64,000 nucleotides of DNA from Anas platyrhynchos (lineage: Eukaryota > Chordata > Aves > Anseriformes > Anatidae): the NCBI RefSeq assembly GCF_047663525.1, contig NC_092587.1, positions 37,563,001 through 37,627,000 on the forward strand, given 5' to 3'. The position numbers and the translations under genes were made by a program. The notes under the pieces were generated by a model, which was given only the letters and a program-made list of their open reading frames with translations, had not been told where the DNA came from and ran no database searches. Shown in pieces: positions 13,501 to 24,688 of this stretch. The first letter of the stretch is position 1; every line of letters starts with the position of its first letter.

Positions 13501-14480
13501 TTTAATCCCAATGAAACTAAGCATTTCAGTTGTAAAAATTTCCTTCTCTTCATACCATGTAATGTGATTTTACATGATTCAATGCTAACTAACACTTTGG
13601 AATATATTCACGTAATAGACTTTGGCCTCACCCTCTTGTGTACTGTATTTTGTAATAGAAAATATTTTGAACTGTGCATATTATTATTACATTATGAAAG
13701 AAACATTCCCTTGATCTTCAAATGTAAGAAAACGAGGAATGTGTGTGCTTTTATAAATACAAGCGATTGCAAATTCAGTTTCCTTATTAGTGCAGCTGTC
13801 CTTTTTATATATATATATATATATTAAAAAAAAAAAAAAAAAGCCAGGTGTTTTACAGGTAAAATACATTCCTATTTGGTAAACCTTAACATTTTTATGA
13901 AGATTACCAGCACTGCTGACTTTCTAACCGTAAGGCTGTATTGTCTTCCTGTGTCATTCCATTTCCTGATTCCCATTTTGCACAAGGATGTATGAAAAAA
14001 AAACTATTCAAGAAATGTCTTTGAAATACAGCATGGGAGCATGTAAGAGTTGGAATGCAGAGTTGCAATGCAAAATGTAAGGAAATGGCTGTCTGTCAGA
14101 ATGCCCAACTCCAAAGGATTTTGTATGTGTACAGTAAACATTTTCCTGATACCAGCAGGCCAAAGAGTCTGTTGAACACTTGCGTTTCTGGAGACCTGTA
14201 TTTCTCAACAAGGTAAGATGGTATCCTAGCAAATGTGGATTTTAATACATCTTCAGCAGAGAGGTACTTAGTTATCTATAAGTTTAGGGATCATTTCATC
14301 GTTTTTAGATGTTATACTTGAAATACCACATAACTTCTAGCTTTCATGGGTTTCTTTTTTTCAGCCTTTAGGAGACTGTTAAGCAATTTGCTGTCCAACT
14401 TTTGTGTTGGTCTTAAACTGCAATAGTAGTTTACCTTGTATTGAAGAAATAAAGACCATTTTTATATTAAAAAATACTTG
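1528..14480 (+). other. Probable CPSF6 3' UTR and 3' flank, AT-rich, no other gene
   Basis: About 13 kb with no recognisable coding exon, no CR1 copy and only short chance ORFs. Right after the stop there is a consensus donor (AAG|GTGAGC at 1532/1533), a possible 18-nt exon 1673-1690 flanked by TTTTAG and GTAAGT, and a plausible acceptor ending at 1775, so the 3' UTR may be spliced. Many AATAAA hexamers occur (for example 2970, 6493, 9151, 11636), the last strong one being at 14448. Pumilio-type TGTATATA motifs occur near 2420, 3507 and 12536. Mammalian CPSF6 has a multi-kilobase 3' UTR, which fits at least the proximal part. The true distal end cannot be fixed without transcript data. Confidence 0.5.
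14448..14453 (+). terminator. Candidate distal poly(A) signal AATAAA (CPSF6 unit)
   Basis: A canonical AATAAA is followed about 25-50 bases later by a GT/T-rich stretch (TTGTGTCTGTCTTC and then TTTGTTCTC). That is the usual arrangement of a cleavage site with its downstream element. It is the last strong signal before the base composition changes towards the LYZ flanking DNA. Assignment to CPSF6 is inferred from strand and order only. Confidence 0.45.
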
Positions 14481-17400
14481 TGTCTGTCTTCATTTCAGTT
14501 TGTTCTCACTGTGTTCATTATGTCGGTTTTGTCAAATATTCAGACATTAAAACTTAGTGTGGACACTGATGTAGTTAAGGCTAGAATCTAAGCTATAATT
14601 CTTAATCTAGAAGTAATCAGCTGTTGTCCACACTAGCTGTTGTCCAATAGACTAGCTGTTGCACATCTTATCTGGTATTCAGACTCTTTCTGCAGAGTTC
14701 AAGGTTAGTGAGAAGTGCACGCTTTTTTAAGCCAACATTTTGTCTTTTTTGTAAAATGCGGTCACCCCAGTGAAAGTGTCAACTGTGGAGAAAAATAAAA
14801 TAAAATAGCAGGCTGTGTAAAACAACTTCAGCCTTTCTAAATTACATGTCTAGAAACAAACATTACTGTAAATGCTCCCTGAAGTACTTTGGAGGACCTG
14901 GGTTTGCTATACAGGATACAATAACCCAGCAATGATGAAACTTCATTTTAATCTGTCTTCCTTAGCTGACTAAATGTGGCAAATGTTAATCATTACAAAA
15001 CACGTGTCAAACACAGCAGTGGTAAGCTAGGCTTATTTTGGTCAAAAATCATCTGTGTACTGGGTTGAGCTGTTGTCAGCTCATCTGCTACAGGCAGCTG
15101 GCCTAGATCCAATGGTAGTGGTATCCTGTGATGGTTTAAACCTATTTTTGTCCCAGTGGTTTAACAGGTAAATACATTACTCCTCTACAGCACAACAATA
15201 GTATACAAAAAACACATGTATACAGTTAGATACAAAAAGTCATCAGCGCTGCAATGCTGTACCGTAATAACGGTCAACTTCTAATTCCTAATATTTGTTG
15301 AATTAATTAATTTGCTGTAGCGCAATGTGCACTGTGTCCATTGCACCATCTTAGGTGACCGATACCATTTTGTGGTGCTATCATCTCCAACTTCTATCTG
15401 TGAGAAGCTTCCAGCGTTCAGCAGTGGTAAGATTATGTGCAAAAACTGATTTTTTTTTTTTTTTCATTTGGGATTTTTTTTTTCTAGTCTTCCTAGCTTC
15501 AAAGCTTGAAGTGCAGTCTGATTGGCCTGAAAAATCACAGCTCTTGTGATCTTATTTAAACCTGATGTTTGAATAAATGAATTTGGTGGTTGAAGAAATG
15601 AGTGGAAGTGGGTGAGTCTGGGTACAGCTCTGTGAAAAAGAAGCAACGTGCTCAGTGAAAATGAAGCACGATTTTTTCAGCTAGTGCCCTAAACCTGTAG
15701 TAATGAAAATAACATTGGCTTACTCTGTAGGGCTCCAACTTTAATTGTTCCAAATTTCAGGGAACAAGATAGGAAAACTAACTTGGCCACTGGTTATTGC
15801 ATTATGTCTCAGGTTTTAGTTAACGTGGGTTCTGTGCTAGGGGAGTGTAGGTTTGTAGCCTGGCTTCAGGGTCCAGGTGAAGATCGGGACAGGTGGAAGG
15901 AGCCACAGGGGCTGCAAATTGTGGGGCCCAGAGGGCTCCAAGCTTTGTTCTGCGTGGAAAGCATAGGAGAAAACTTGGTAACTTTTTATTTTAAAGTACC
16001 TTGTTGCAATTTTCCTCTAGGTTAGGGTGTTCAGCAGTTCTCATTGCTAAATGGGAGAGAACCGTAAAGCATCCTGTCCCCAAAAACGTAGGATGTGTAC
16101 CCTAAGATAAACACAGTGAGGATTCAGTAGTACGTGGATGAGTTCATTGCGGAAGCGTTGGAGCGTAGGTTAACTAACCAGGATGCCGCATCACCGAGGT
16201 CTGATTGGAAGCAGTACCCAAAGAACAAGGAAGGTAAGCGCTCTGAAAATATCTTTTACTTCGTGTAAGCTTTCTGGAAAAACAACACCTCTTGAGCAGA
16301 GACAAGGAAGTATTTCAGCAGCTTACTAGGGGAAGATTTCCTTGCTCAATTCTGCTTGCCTTGCTGCCAGGCTTTTTCACTGACTCCTCTGCACTTGCTG
16401 CAGATTGAAAGGCCCCAGAGCCTATGGTGAGCTGGAGGAAAAACTTCTGGACTCCAGGCTCCAGCAGGTTATTTTCCTTGCTTGTTCCCCCCTTGCTGTG
16501 TAGCAGAGCAGAAATTGATGCAGACGCCTCTTGTCTGCTATCTATTGCTGCAGGCAGGCTGGCCTCAGAAAGAGCTGACCCATCCCAGCTAACCAAGGGA
16601 AAATGAGCTTAAACAGAACCAAAAAAGAACAACACCCAAAAAAAAAACCAAAAAAAACAACAACAACAAAACAACACACCTAACCTATGAGGATAAAACT
16701 TTCTGAGCACAATTGTATTGGCTGAGTAAGAATGCTGAGTGGTGGGATTTCTTAGGGGAGTGGAAACAGGGAAGTATTTGCATGGTTTAGCAGGGGAGCC
16801 TAAAATTAATAGTCGCTTCTGTGAACTGCAGGCTCTCAATTGAGTTGCAATTGAAGGAGCACCTGCAGGAATTATTTCCATGAGGTTGCTCTTGAGTTCT
16901 TGTGAAGACGTCCTGCCGCAGGTTTTGCAGCACAGGCAGTGGGGCAGCAAAGCCCCCAGGGTATCTTCATGCAAAAAAAAAGAAAATCCTGCTAAAATCC
17001 TGCTACTGACCCAGCTGCAGTGAGCGCACTGCTGAAGTTTCCCCTCTCAGAGCTAGCATCTTGTTTTACCTCTGCCAACAGAAGAGCATTAATGACTAGG
17101 GAGAGGCTTTATTTGTACAAATTTGACTCCATGTGGAAGTGAAAGAGATGTAAGCATTTGCTGGGAAAGCAGAACTTCAGGAAGCAGAGATGAAGTTTTT
17201 GCCCCCTGCTGTATTTAGGGAGGGGAGAAATGTACAGGTGGAAAGCCTTAGTGATGAGCCACACATCTGTATTCTCCTCTGGTTTGTCCTTCACACCTCA
17301 GAACACTGCAGCTGGTCCAGGGGAGATGTGAAGTTGCAAAAGAGAAGAGGAGCAGAATGCAAATCACATTCCAAAATCAGCAGTGAGGTCTGTATGAAGC

Positions 17401-17794
17401 TGTGAACAATGAAGCTTGTTCAGTGCAGGCTGGGTGAAAGGAAGATACAGGTTGTAGATGTGTAGCTTACCACCACAAAGATGTACATACACATATATAT
17501 TTTTTAAACAGACAGTATTGCAGGAAATTCAGATGCTGGCACCTGAGTGTCTTTACACCCCGTTTATCCCAAAATGCCAGGAAAGGGTGCACTGCTTTAA
17601 ACACTTTGGGGCCAGAACCTCTGCTGCATTGGGTAAGAGTCCTTTTGAAGGCCTATGGCATCACAATCTTACAAGTAAGATAGTCAGCTGGGAACAATGT
17701 TTGCCAACTTGACCTCTGCATTTCTCCAGAGATAACCCCCTGGTAGCACAGCACGTTTTTACAGCAGTGCAGTCTGCACACTTAACACCTCTGA
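14454..17794. other. CPSF6-LYZ intergenic DNA, proximal part
   Basis: No gene is recognisable here. Content is limited to low-complexity tracts (poly-T near 15450-15483; an A/C-rich stretch near 16618-16680) and three imperfect copies of AGCTGTTGTCCA at 14619-14665. Short ORFs here lack protein-like composition, splice context or similarity to anything I recognise. Confidence 0.5.
14619..14665. repeat. Three-copy short tandem motif AGCTGTTG(T/C)(C/A)CA
   Basis: Copies at 14619-14630 and 14635-14646 are identical (AGCTGTTGTCCA); a third at 14654-14665 ends GCACA. Spacers are 4 and 7 bases. CAGCTG-type E-box cores recur. This is probably a local slippage duplication with no known function. Confidence 0.6.
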
Positions 17795-17880
17795 TAGGGT
17801 TTATTTTACATATTAAACATAGTCAAATTTAAACATTAACATATTAAACAGTATATTTAACATATTAACATAAAGCATGA
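17795..17880. promoter_or_regulatory. AT-rich, matrix-attachment-like segment upstream of LYZ
   Basis: An AT-rich run contains ACATATTAAACA at 17808-17819 and 17839-17850 and the shortened ACATATTAACA at 17860-17870. It lies about 10.3 kb upstream of the LYZ start. The chicken lysozyme 5' MAR is described at roughly -11.1 to -8.9 kb, so the position and composition both fit. The function is inferred; MARs have no strict sequence code. Confidence 0.35.
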
Positions 17881-18636
17881 CAACTCTACATGGCTTTCTG
17901 AGTGCATCTTGGCTAGCAACACACTGCTCCAACCCCAGTGATGAAGAGTTTCAAGGTGATTGCTCATGCTGTGTGCCAGCAGCTGCTGCTGCGCAGGAGA
18001 GTTTACTGTGTAAGAGGCAAGACGGTTAACCAAGGCATGCAAGAGGAAGCAGGTTTATCAGTTGCATTGAATCGTCATCTGTTTTTCCTCTCAGAAGATC
18101 CAAAAGCAAGTGATTGATTTTGAAAAATGTAAGTTAATGGCTGGAGATGGGGAGACAATAAATAAGCCTGCTCCACATCCATGACAAATAAATAAATAAA
18201 CTTTTTGGATAAAAAGAAGCCCGGGTAGGAATATACTTCCTTTCTCAGAGTGGGGATTGATGCAGCTGATAGGGGAGGGCAGTGAGCTTGTTTTCATGGC
18301 TTTGTTTCAAAGCAGAGAGGTGTGGCAGCAGGAGAGAGAAGTTGGTGCTAAAAGGAGCGGGTGATTTTTTTGCTGGTTGAATTCCAGACCTGGAAGCGAG
18401 CTGGAGAAACCCTCTGGAAACCACCACAGCTTCCTGTCAGACCTCGCTAGCTGTAAGTCTTGGAAACCTTGTCCCAGCTGTAGAAGTGGGAATTGAATCC
18501 ACTTGGTACCTGTACCCATTGACTAGGTGTCATCTTTTTAACCTTCGTGCTGAAGCGAGGCCCCTAGGAGCTTGGTCACACACCCTAGAGTCAACATGGT
18601 GCAGATGGTCCCAGGTGGTGTAAAAGGTCCCCTCCT

Positions 18637-18648
18637 GCCATCTAGTGG
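18637..18648 (-). promoter_or_regulatory. Candidate CTCF binding site
   Basis: GCCATCTAGTGG matches the reverse form of the CTCF core (GCCMYCTRSTGG) at every position, and the next bases (CA) also fit. It lies about 9.5 kb upstream of LYZ, close to the AT-rich segment at 17.8 kb. A 12-base degenerate match can occur by chance in 64 kb, so location is the main supporting argument. Core orientation is on the minus strand. Confidence 0.4.
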
Positions 18649-18862
18649 CATGAAAATCTCCTCTACTTCTTGCTTAATAATCTCACGAATGGAGAGATTT
18701 TTGCTCCTCCTGTTTGGCTGCAAGGAAGTGGAGTGTTGTTGCGTGACACTTCTTCAGTGGTGGCTTTTGTTTGGTTTTGAGATTTGGGTAGGAAGGTGGC
18801 CTGAAACTGGAGAGGCTTTAATATTATTATTATTTTTGTGCTAAAAGTAACAGGTGAAAACA

Positions 18863-18863
<1 letters not shown>

Positions 18864-18891
<28 letters not shown>
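18864..18891. repeat. Poly(T) tract, 28 bp
   Basis: An uninterrupted run of T. No adjoining retroelement body was recognised, so it is a simple repeat. Confidence 0.9.
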
Positions 18892-18894
<3 letters not shown>

Positions 18895-20374
18895 CCTGTA
18901 TTTCAACTATGTATTTTGTGAGAGGGTGTGGAGAACTGGTCGATTTAAACAGAGTTGCAAGAGACTGAAAGCTGCCTAGTTAAGAGGAAAATACATTTAA
19001 TGAGATCTTCTAAAACTCCTGTTTCTAAACACTTGTTTGACTAATGAAGCTTTGGATAGGTGAGCACTATTATTACACCAGAGATGCTTGCTTGTCTAAT
19101 TAGTGCCACGTCGATACTCTTGTCACTTATCCCATATACCCTCCTCCTTATGAGTTACAGTTTTGTCAGAACTAGACTTGAAATCCCCAGCTGTCCCACG
19201 TTTAAGAAGATAGAAGATAGCGGTCACTTCTTCCCCTTTTCCCACTAAATAAGCAATCCATGTGCTTTTTCCTGGCTTTGACACCTCATGAAAACGTTCT
19301 AGTTTCTTGCCTTATCTTCTACATATTACTTTGAATGCCTTCTGAGTGCACTGCTGTTCAATTCTTTTGCATGATTTTCTACATAATACACTTAAAGTGA
19401 AATATCTCAGTGCTCAGAAGCCTTTCTGTGACACAGAAAGCACTGGGAGACCCGCACAGGAGGAGAACGTTGGCCACAGTTGCTCTGATGAACGCATCTT
19501 TGAAAAATGGACAACGATGGGTGGGTTTCCACGAGAAACGGGCGGTGTTTTGCCTCTGAAAGAGCTCTAAAGAGTTACTCTTATTTCAGGACTGATGGTG
19601 AAGCTAATTCTTAAAACTGACTCCTTAGGCTTCACAGCGTCCCCTTCCCCTCTTCAGCAATCTACTTATTTCTGACAGCTGCCCTCACCTTTTACGATCT
19701 GCAGGCTGTGCTTAATATGTGGCTCTGCCCTGGTGAAGGGGGGTTAAAACAGAGACCATTCATCCCAAACAGAATCCTTATTCATGGATCAAGCTGCAAG
19801 GGACTCGAGCTGCAACCTCAAGATGTTAATTGGAGTATGCACATAATTAAAACTGCATTCTCGCATTCCTAAATCATCAAGCCCGGAGTCTTTGCTACAT
19901 GTAGGTCCACAGCTCCCCTTTTCTCAAAGACCTGTAGTGTAAGAGTAGTGAAGCCGGTGAACGATTTAGAACAGCCAGCAGTGCTGTAGAAGAAGCTGTT
20001 GGAAATAATGTCTAAATTGTGTGGTGGGTTCTTTTTTTTTTTTTTTAATACATAAACTGCTTTGAATGAAAAGGGTCAGAGGAGGTCAGTGTTTTACTAG
20101 CAGCTGTAAAAACCAGATGAGTGATTATTATTTTTCTCCATAAGAAAAACTATTTTGAGCTTTTTTGTGTAAGTATAAATTCTCCCTAATGATTAAAACT
20201 ATCTGCTGGCTGGCTTCCATCTCAGCTGGAGTCCATTAACATTTTCTTGGAGTTTCTTTCACAGTGTTAACAGTATGATACTTCAGAAAATTATTTTTTT
20301 TCATGTCATGCGGAATCCCAACTGTGCCCTCCTAGTTTTAAGTTATCCCCTGACTGTTCCATTCAATTATTTGG

Positions 20375-20406
<32 letters not shown>

Positions 20407-21468
20407 TATGCCTTTTACTAAAAATGAATTTAGGAATAAAACCCTTCTACGTTACCACCTCTTTCAGCATTCTGGTTTTTAATTACAGCAATAACTGGCT
20501 TGGATTTTTAACTGAGGGAGGCTTGGGTGTGTTACTGGGGAACAAGAGAAGGTTTATAGAAATCCAGGTCTTTTATTTAGAAAACTGGCAAGCTGCCAAA
20601 AATGACAAAAACAACAAAAAACCTTTACCACCAAATTAAATTAATAGTCTGTTAAAACCGTCAGGGGCAGCAGGAGAGATGGCGGCACAGTGTTCATGGC
20701 TGGAGCCAGGTTCGTGCTACCTCCAGCTGTGCTTAATTCATGGAGTCAGCGGCCCCTTCCCCACTCCCTTTGGTCCCTTCCAGGACTGGATGAAGCTTGA
20801 GGAAACTCGTATGAAGCTCATGCAAAATCAGCTACTGTGAGGTTATATATAATCTCATGATGAACGAAAATGTTCTGTTCCCACCTCTTTTTAAAAACAA
20901 ACAAACAAACAAAAAAAAACCTTGAAAATGTTGGCAAATTTAAATCCACAGCTCTGGAATTAAATCTTTGATCTAATCTGTTTAGGAATGCCTTGTCACC
21001 TGGAAATTTCATTACGAGTCTGGAGTCGGAGGTTGATCCTCGCTTACCAAAAATCCTGGTATCAGTGCTCCATCCAAGGGAGCTGAAAAATGTAGGGAAG
21101 GCTGGTAAATGAAGGAAGAGTTTCTCATCTCTGTGACACGCTGTAGTACAAACAGTCAATGTGCAACAGTTCTCGGTTTCTTGTATATCCCCACCCTATT
21201 TCAGCAATTACATCTCGGATCACTTCTGTCTTGGGGTAAGATCTGCCCATCTCCAGGTTATCCTCGGTTGCAGTGAAGAAGAAGGAAAGTCTGGTAGCTG
21301 AAGAAGAAGAACTAGATCCTGATTCATGTGTGCAGTTTGAGAGTACTGCAATCACTAGTGTTTGTGGTTTGTTTCGGTTTTGTTTTGTTTTGGTTTAGAA
21401 TTAAACTCATCTATGACAGGAGTGGCCAACTTCCCGTCCTTATAGGGTCATTTCTTTCCTAGCAGCTG
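18892..21468. other. Intergenic DNA in the LYZ 5' domain
   Basis: No gene or recognisable transposon. It holds a 23-bp poly(A) run at 20377-20399 and a lone YY1-like GAGATGGCGGC near 20683. The distal LYZ enhancers known from chicken could fall in or near this interval, but I cannot identify them from motifs alone. Confidence 0.4.
20377..20399. repeat. Poly(A) tract, 23 bp
   Basis: An uninterrupted A run following TTGGGG. No element body is recognised on either side. Confidence 0.9.
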
Positions 21469-22450
21469 CATAATTATAGAACAATTTGGATTGCAAGGGT
21501 CCTTAAATCCCACCTAGTTGTCAGGTCATGTCCTCTCATGGACACCTCCCACCAGACCAGGTTGCCCAAAGCCCCATCCAGCCTGGCCTTGAGCACCTCC
21601 AGGGATGAGGCATTCACAGCTGCTCTGGGCAGCCTGTGCCAGGGCCTCACCACCCTCTGAGGGAAGAATTTCCACCTTATATCTAATCTAAATCTACACT
21701 TTTTAAATTTAAAACCATTTCTCCTTGTCTTATCACTACATCCCCTGACACAGAGTCGCTGTGAGGTCTCCCCGGAGCCTCCTCTTCTCCAGGCTGAACA
21801 ACCCCAACTCCCTCAGCCCGTTCCCACAGGAGAGGTGCTTCAGCCCTCTGAGCATCTTCATGGTCTTCCTCTGGACTCTTCCTAATAGGGTCCACATCTT
21901 TCTTGTGCTGGGGGTCCCAGAGCTGAATGCAGGCTCCAGGTGGGGTCTCAGGAGAGCAGAGCAGAGGGGGACAATCCCCGCCCTTGCCCTGCTGGCCACA
22001 CTGCTTTTGGTGCAGCCCAGGACATGGTTGGCCTTCTGGGCTGCAAGCACGCATTGCTGGCTCATGTTGAGCTTCTCATCAACCAGCACTCCCAGGTCCT
22101 TCTCCTCAGGGCTGCTCTCAATTTGTTCTCTGCCCAGCCTGTGTTTGTGCTTAGGATTGTCCTGGCCCAGCTGCAGGGCCTTGCACTTGGCCTTGTTGAA
22201 CCTCATGAGGCCTTAACAGGCCTTAATTCCTCATGAGGTTCAACAGGCCTTTCAGGCCTGTTTCCCCTGAGGAACTTTTTCTCTGAGGAACTTCTCTTGT
22301 CACCAGTCTCCACCTGGAGACTATGGTGACGTTGTGGTCACATAGAGCCAATGACCACAGCTCTTTGAGGGTGACCACCAGCCCACTCCTCACCCACCAG
22401 GTGGTCCATCCCTCAGATCCCCGTCTCTCCAATTTAGAGAGAAGGATGTT
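21469..22450 (-). mobile_element. CR1 non-LTR retrotransposon, 5'-truncated, internally deleted
   Basis: Read on the minus strand this is the 3' part of a CR1 ORF2 and 3' UTR. At 21736-22206 the translation contains [26 protein letters not shown] and [18 protein letters not shown], which are hallmarks of the CR1 reverse-transcriptase C-terminal region. Further 5' on the element (22250-22430) degenerate EGWTTWWVRSG and SRWRLVTREVPQ match the RT block upstream of the catalytic FADD motif. The catalytic segment itself is missing, deleted at a palindromic junction at 22194-22245. The 3' end near 21469 shows the degenerate CR1 terminus (TTATAGAACAATTTGGATTG). The element is dead. It lies about 6 kb upstream of the LYZ promoter. 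Confidence 0.9.
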
Positions 22451-24184
22451 GTGTTTAAGATAATGCACCTAAACTCTGTGCTTGGGCAGAGGCTGTGCTC
22501 AGCAGCTAAGGCTGGGTGGCAGATGATGTGCAGTAGTCCCCAGCCAGGCTGGTGGCAGCCTGTTTCTCCTCAGGGTTGCTCCAGCTCCATCTGCCACAGT
22601 GTGTGGTGCCGCTCAGCCCTGTCCCCTGCTATAGACAGGAACACGAGTAACACAGCATGGTTCAGTCAATCCCATCTATTTCCAGTCCTTTTCCTGTCAT
22701 CTGCTTTATGCAGATTTTTGTTCTGCTTTTTGTTCGCACACCGTTTTTCCCCCCACGGCTGGCCCTATGCCACAACCTACTTGTGACTCAGAAATGGCTG
22801 CTTTGGAGGCTACCACATCGCATGTGATTTCCTCTATTTCAGAATGTGTAGAGCATGTGTTCAGTGTCGGTTTCTATAGCTATGCCATTTTCCCCCATTT
22901 TTCTTTTTTCCCAAAATGTGCTTCCATGCTGGTAATAACGCTCACGCCTGTGAACACTCAAACAATAAATCCATTAATGTAGTATTCTCTTGGTGATCAA
23001 GTCTTTGTGTGATTTTTTTTTTTTTTTTTAAAAAAAGGATGCCTGTTTATTTTTCATTTTCCCATATCAGTCTCCTCTATGACAAACACAGCAAATTAAA
23101 GGTAAAAAGCGCCAAAGACAGAGGAGGGTCTTTTAGCCTTGCATAATTCACAACAAGGCTGCAGGAGAAACTGAACTCTAAATAGCAACACAGGGCTGGA
23201 GAATATAGCCTGGGACGTGCAGCTCAGGCCCCTGCTGTGGCAGCTAACCACAACTTATAACCCCTTCGGAGACTCATCTTAAATCCAAGCAGGGTCTGTC
23301 TGGGGTTTTTGCTCCTGCTGTTCCCACTGGAAGGCTATCCCACTGCTCCACTGCTCCCATGGGTACCAGCCTAAGTTGCTGCCTGAATTTCTTCTTGATC
23401 AGATTATATTCATTTGATCTGGTGATGATACTGTTCTCTACCTTATATAGTTATTTCCCTTTCCCATTGTATTCAACTCCTTAAGGCATTCAAAACAGCT
23501 AATTAATGCTCGTTCTGCCTTTACTTTGGTGAGCCTGCTGTAGGAGACTCTTCCACTCTTTAGGACAGGCTGTGTTACACCCACTTGCCCCATTCTTGCA
23601 TATGCACATTTCAGTTCCTTTTTCCTGTAATAGGAAAGAATACACAATCCCCTAACAGAAATACATGCAGTATCCCAGGTGGGATCCTAACAGGGTCTGT
23701 AGGGTGGCATTAGCACTTTGTTTACCGAAAGTACTTTCCCCACTGCAGCCTCCCATAAATCCGGTATTTGGGATCAGATACTTCCAACAGATAAGCTTTT
23801 TTTATCAGCGGAGACACTGGGAGCTTTGATGTGCTTAAGCTGTGTTCTGTTCCGACTACACCATTTTCTCCATCATCCAGCTGTTTCTGTATAATTTCCT
23901 TGTTGTCCCCTGCCCCTTCCAAGTTGGTCTCTGACAAATATTAGCCTATTTTGGTGTTCTATTCAGTGGCCGTTTAATTCTTCAATGTCTTCTTCCTTTT
24001 CTGTTGATACCACTGGAAATGGATTTGCCACGGTCTTGCAAAGAAAAATGTCTAGCTGAATGCTTCTGCCATGCAGGGGTCTTACCAGTTCTTATTGTTT
24101 GGAGCGATCCCTAAGATACTACAGCAACTTCCTTGTCAGCAAGGTCGACTTGAAGTGCAACATAGAAGGTGTGGAGTCTAAAGG
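22451..24184. other. Intergenic DNA, with a possible very old LINE trace
   Basis: No gene is recognised. The stretch 23440-23960 loosely resembles the reversed 3' half of an ancient CR1/L2-type LINE (for example GCAGTATCCCAGGTGGGATC near 23670, like the 'sites that dilute the column' phrase common in such relics). The similarity is too weak for a firm call. A T/A tract lies at 23012-23037. Confidence 0.3.
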
Positions 24185-24591
24185 GGAAGATGTGTGAGGA
24201 GCGGCTGAGGCCCCTTGGTTTGCTCAGCCCCAAGCAGAGCAGGCTGAGGGGAGGCCTCATGGCGGCCTGCAGCTCCCTCACGAGGGGAGCGGAGGGGCAG
24301 GCGCTGATCTGTTCTCTTTAGTGACCAGCGACAGGACCCAGGGGAATGGTGTCAAGCTGCAGCAGGGGAGGTTCAGGCTGGATATCAATTCTTCACCAAG
24401 AGGGTTGTCGTGTGCTGGAACAGGGTCCCCAGGGACGTAGTCAGCACCGAGCCTGATGGAGTTTAAGAAGCGTTTGGACTGTTCTCTTAGTAATAGGTCT
24501 GAATTTTTGGGTCTGAATTTTTGTGCGGTGCCAGGAGTTGGACTCGATCCTTGTGGGTCCCTTCCAACTCGGGATATTCTATGATTCTATG
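24185..24591 (+). mobile_element. CR1 retrotransposon 3' end
   Basis: Plus-strand CR1 tail. It starts within the RT C-terminus (TGTGAGGAGCGGCTGAGG) and runs through GGCCTCATGGCGGCCTGCAG and the conserved GGAGTTGGACTCGATCC. It ends with the diagnostic octamer-type terminus ATTCTATGATTCTATGA at 24575-24591. It is of the same subfamily as the copy at 35175 (shared GGCGGCCTGCAGCTCCCTC and GAGGGGCAGGCGCTGA). It carries small internal indels and no intact ORF, and is 5'-truncated as usual for CR1. Confidence 0.93.
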
Positions 24592-24688
24592 AAATTTGTT
24601 CATTTTACTGCATCCACTGTGTAATTACTTTGAAATAGCTCACAGGGTTTGACTTCATGGGCCAGCAGAGTCATAGTGGAGCATTTTT

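Noticed and set aside
21736-22206. A 156-codon minus-strand ORF that looks like a protein gene
   Set aside because: It is the reverse-transcriptase C-terminus of a truncated CR1 element ([31 protein letters not shown]), not a host gene.
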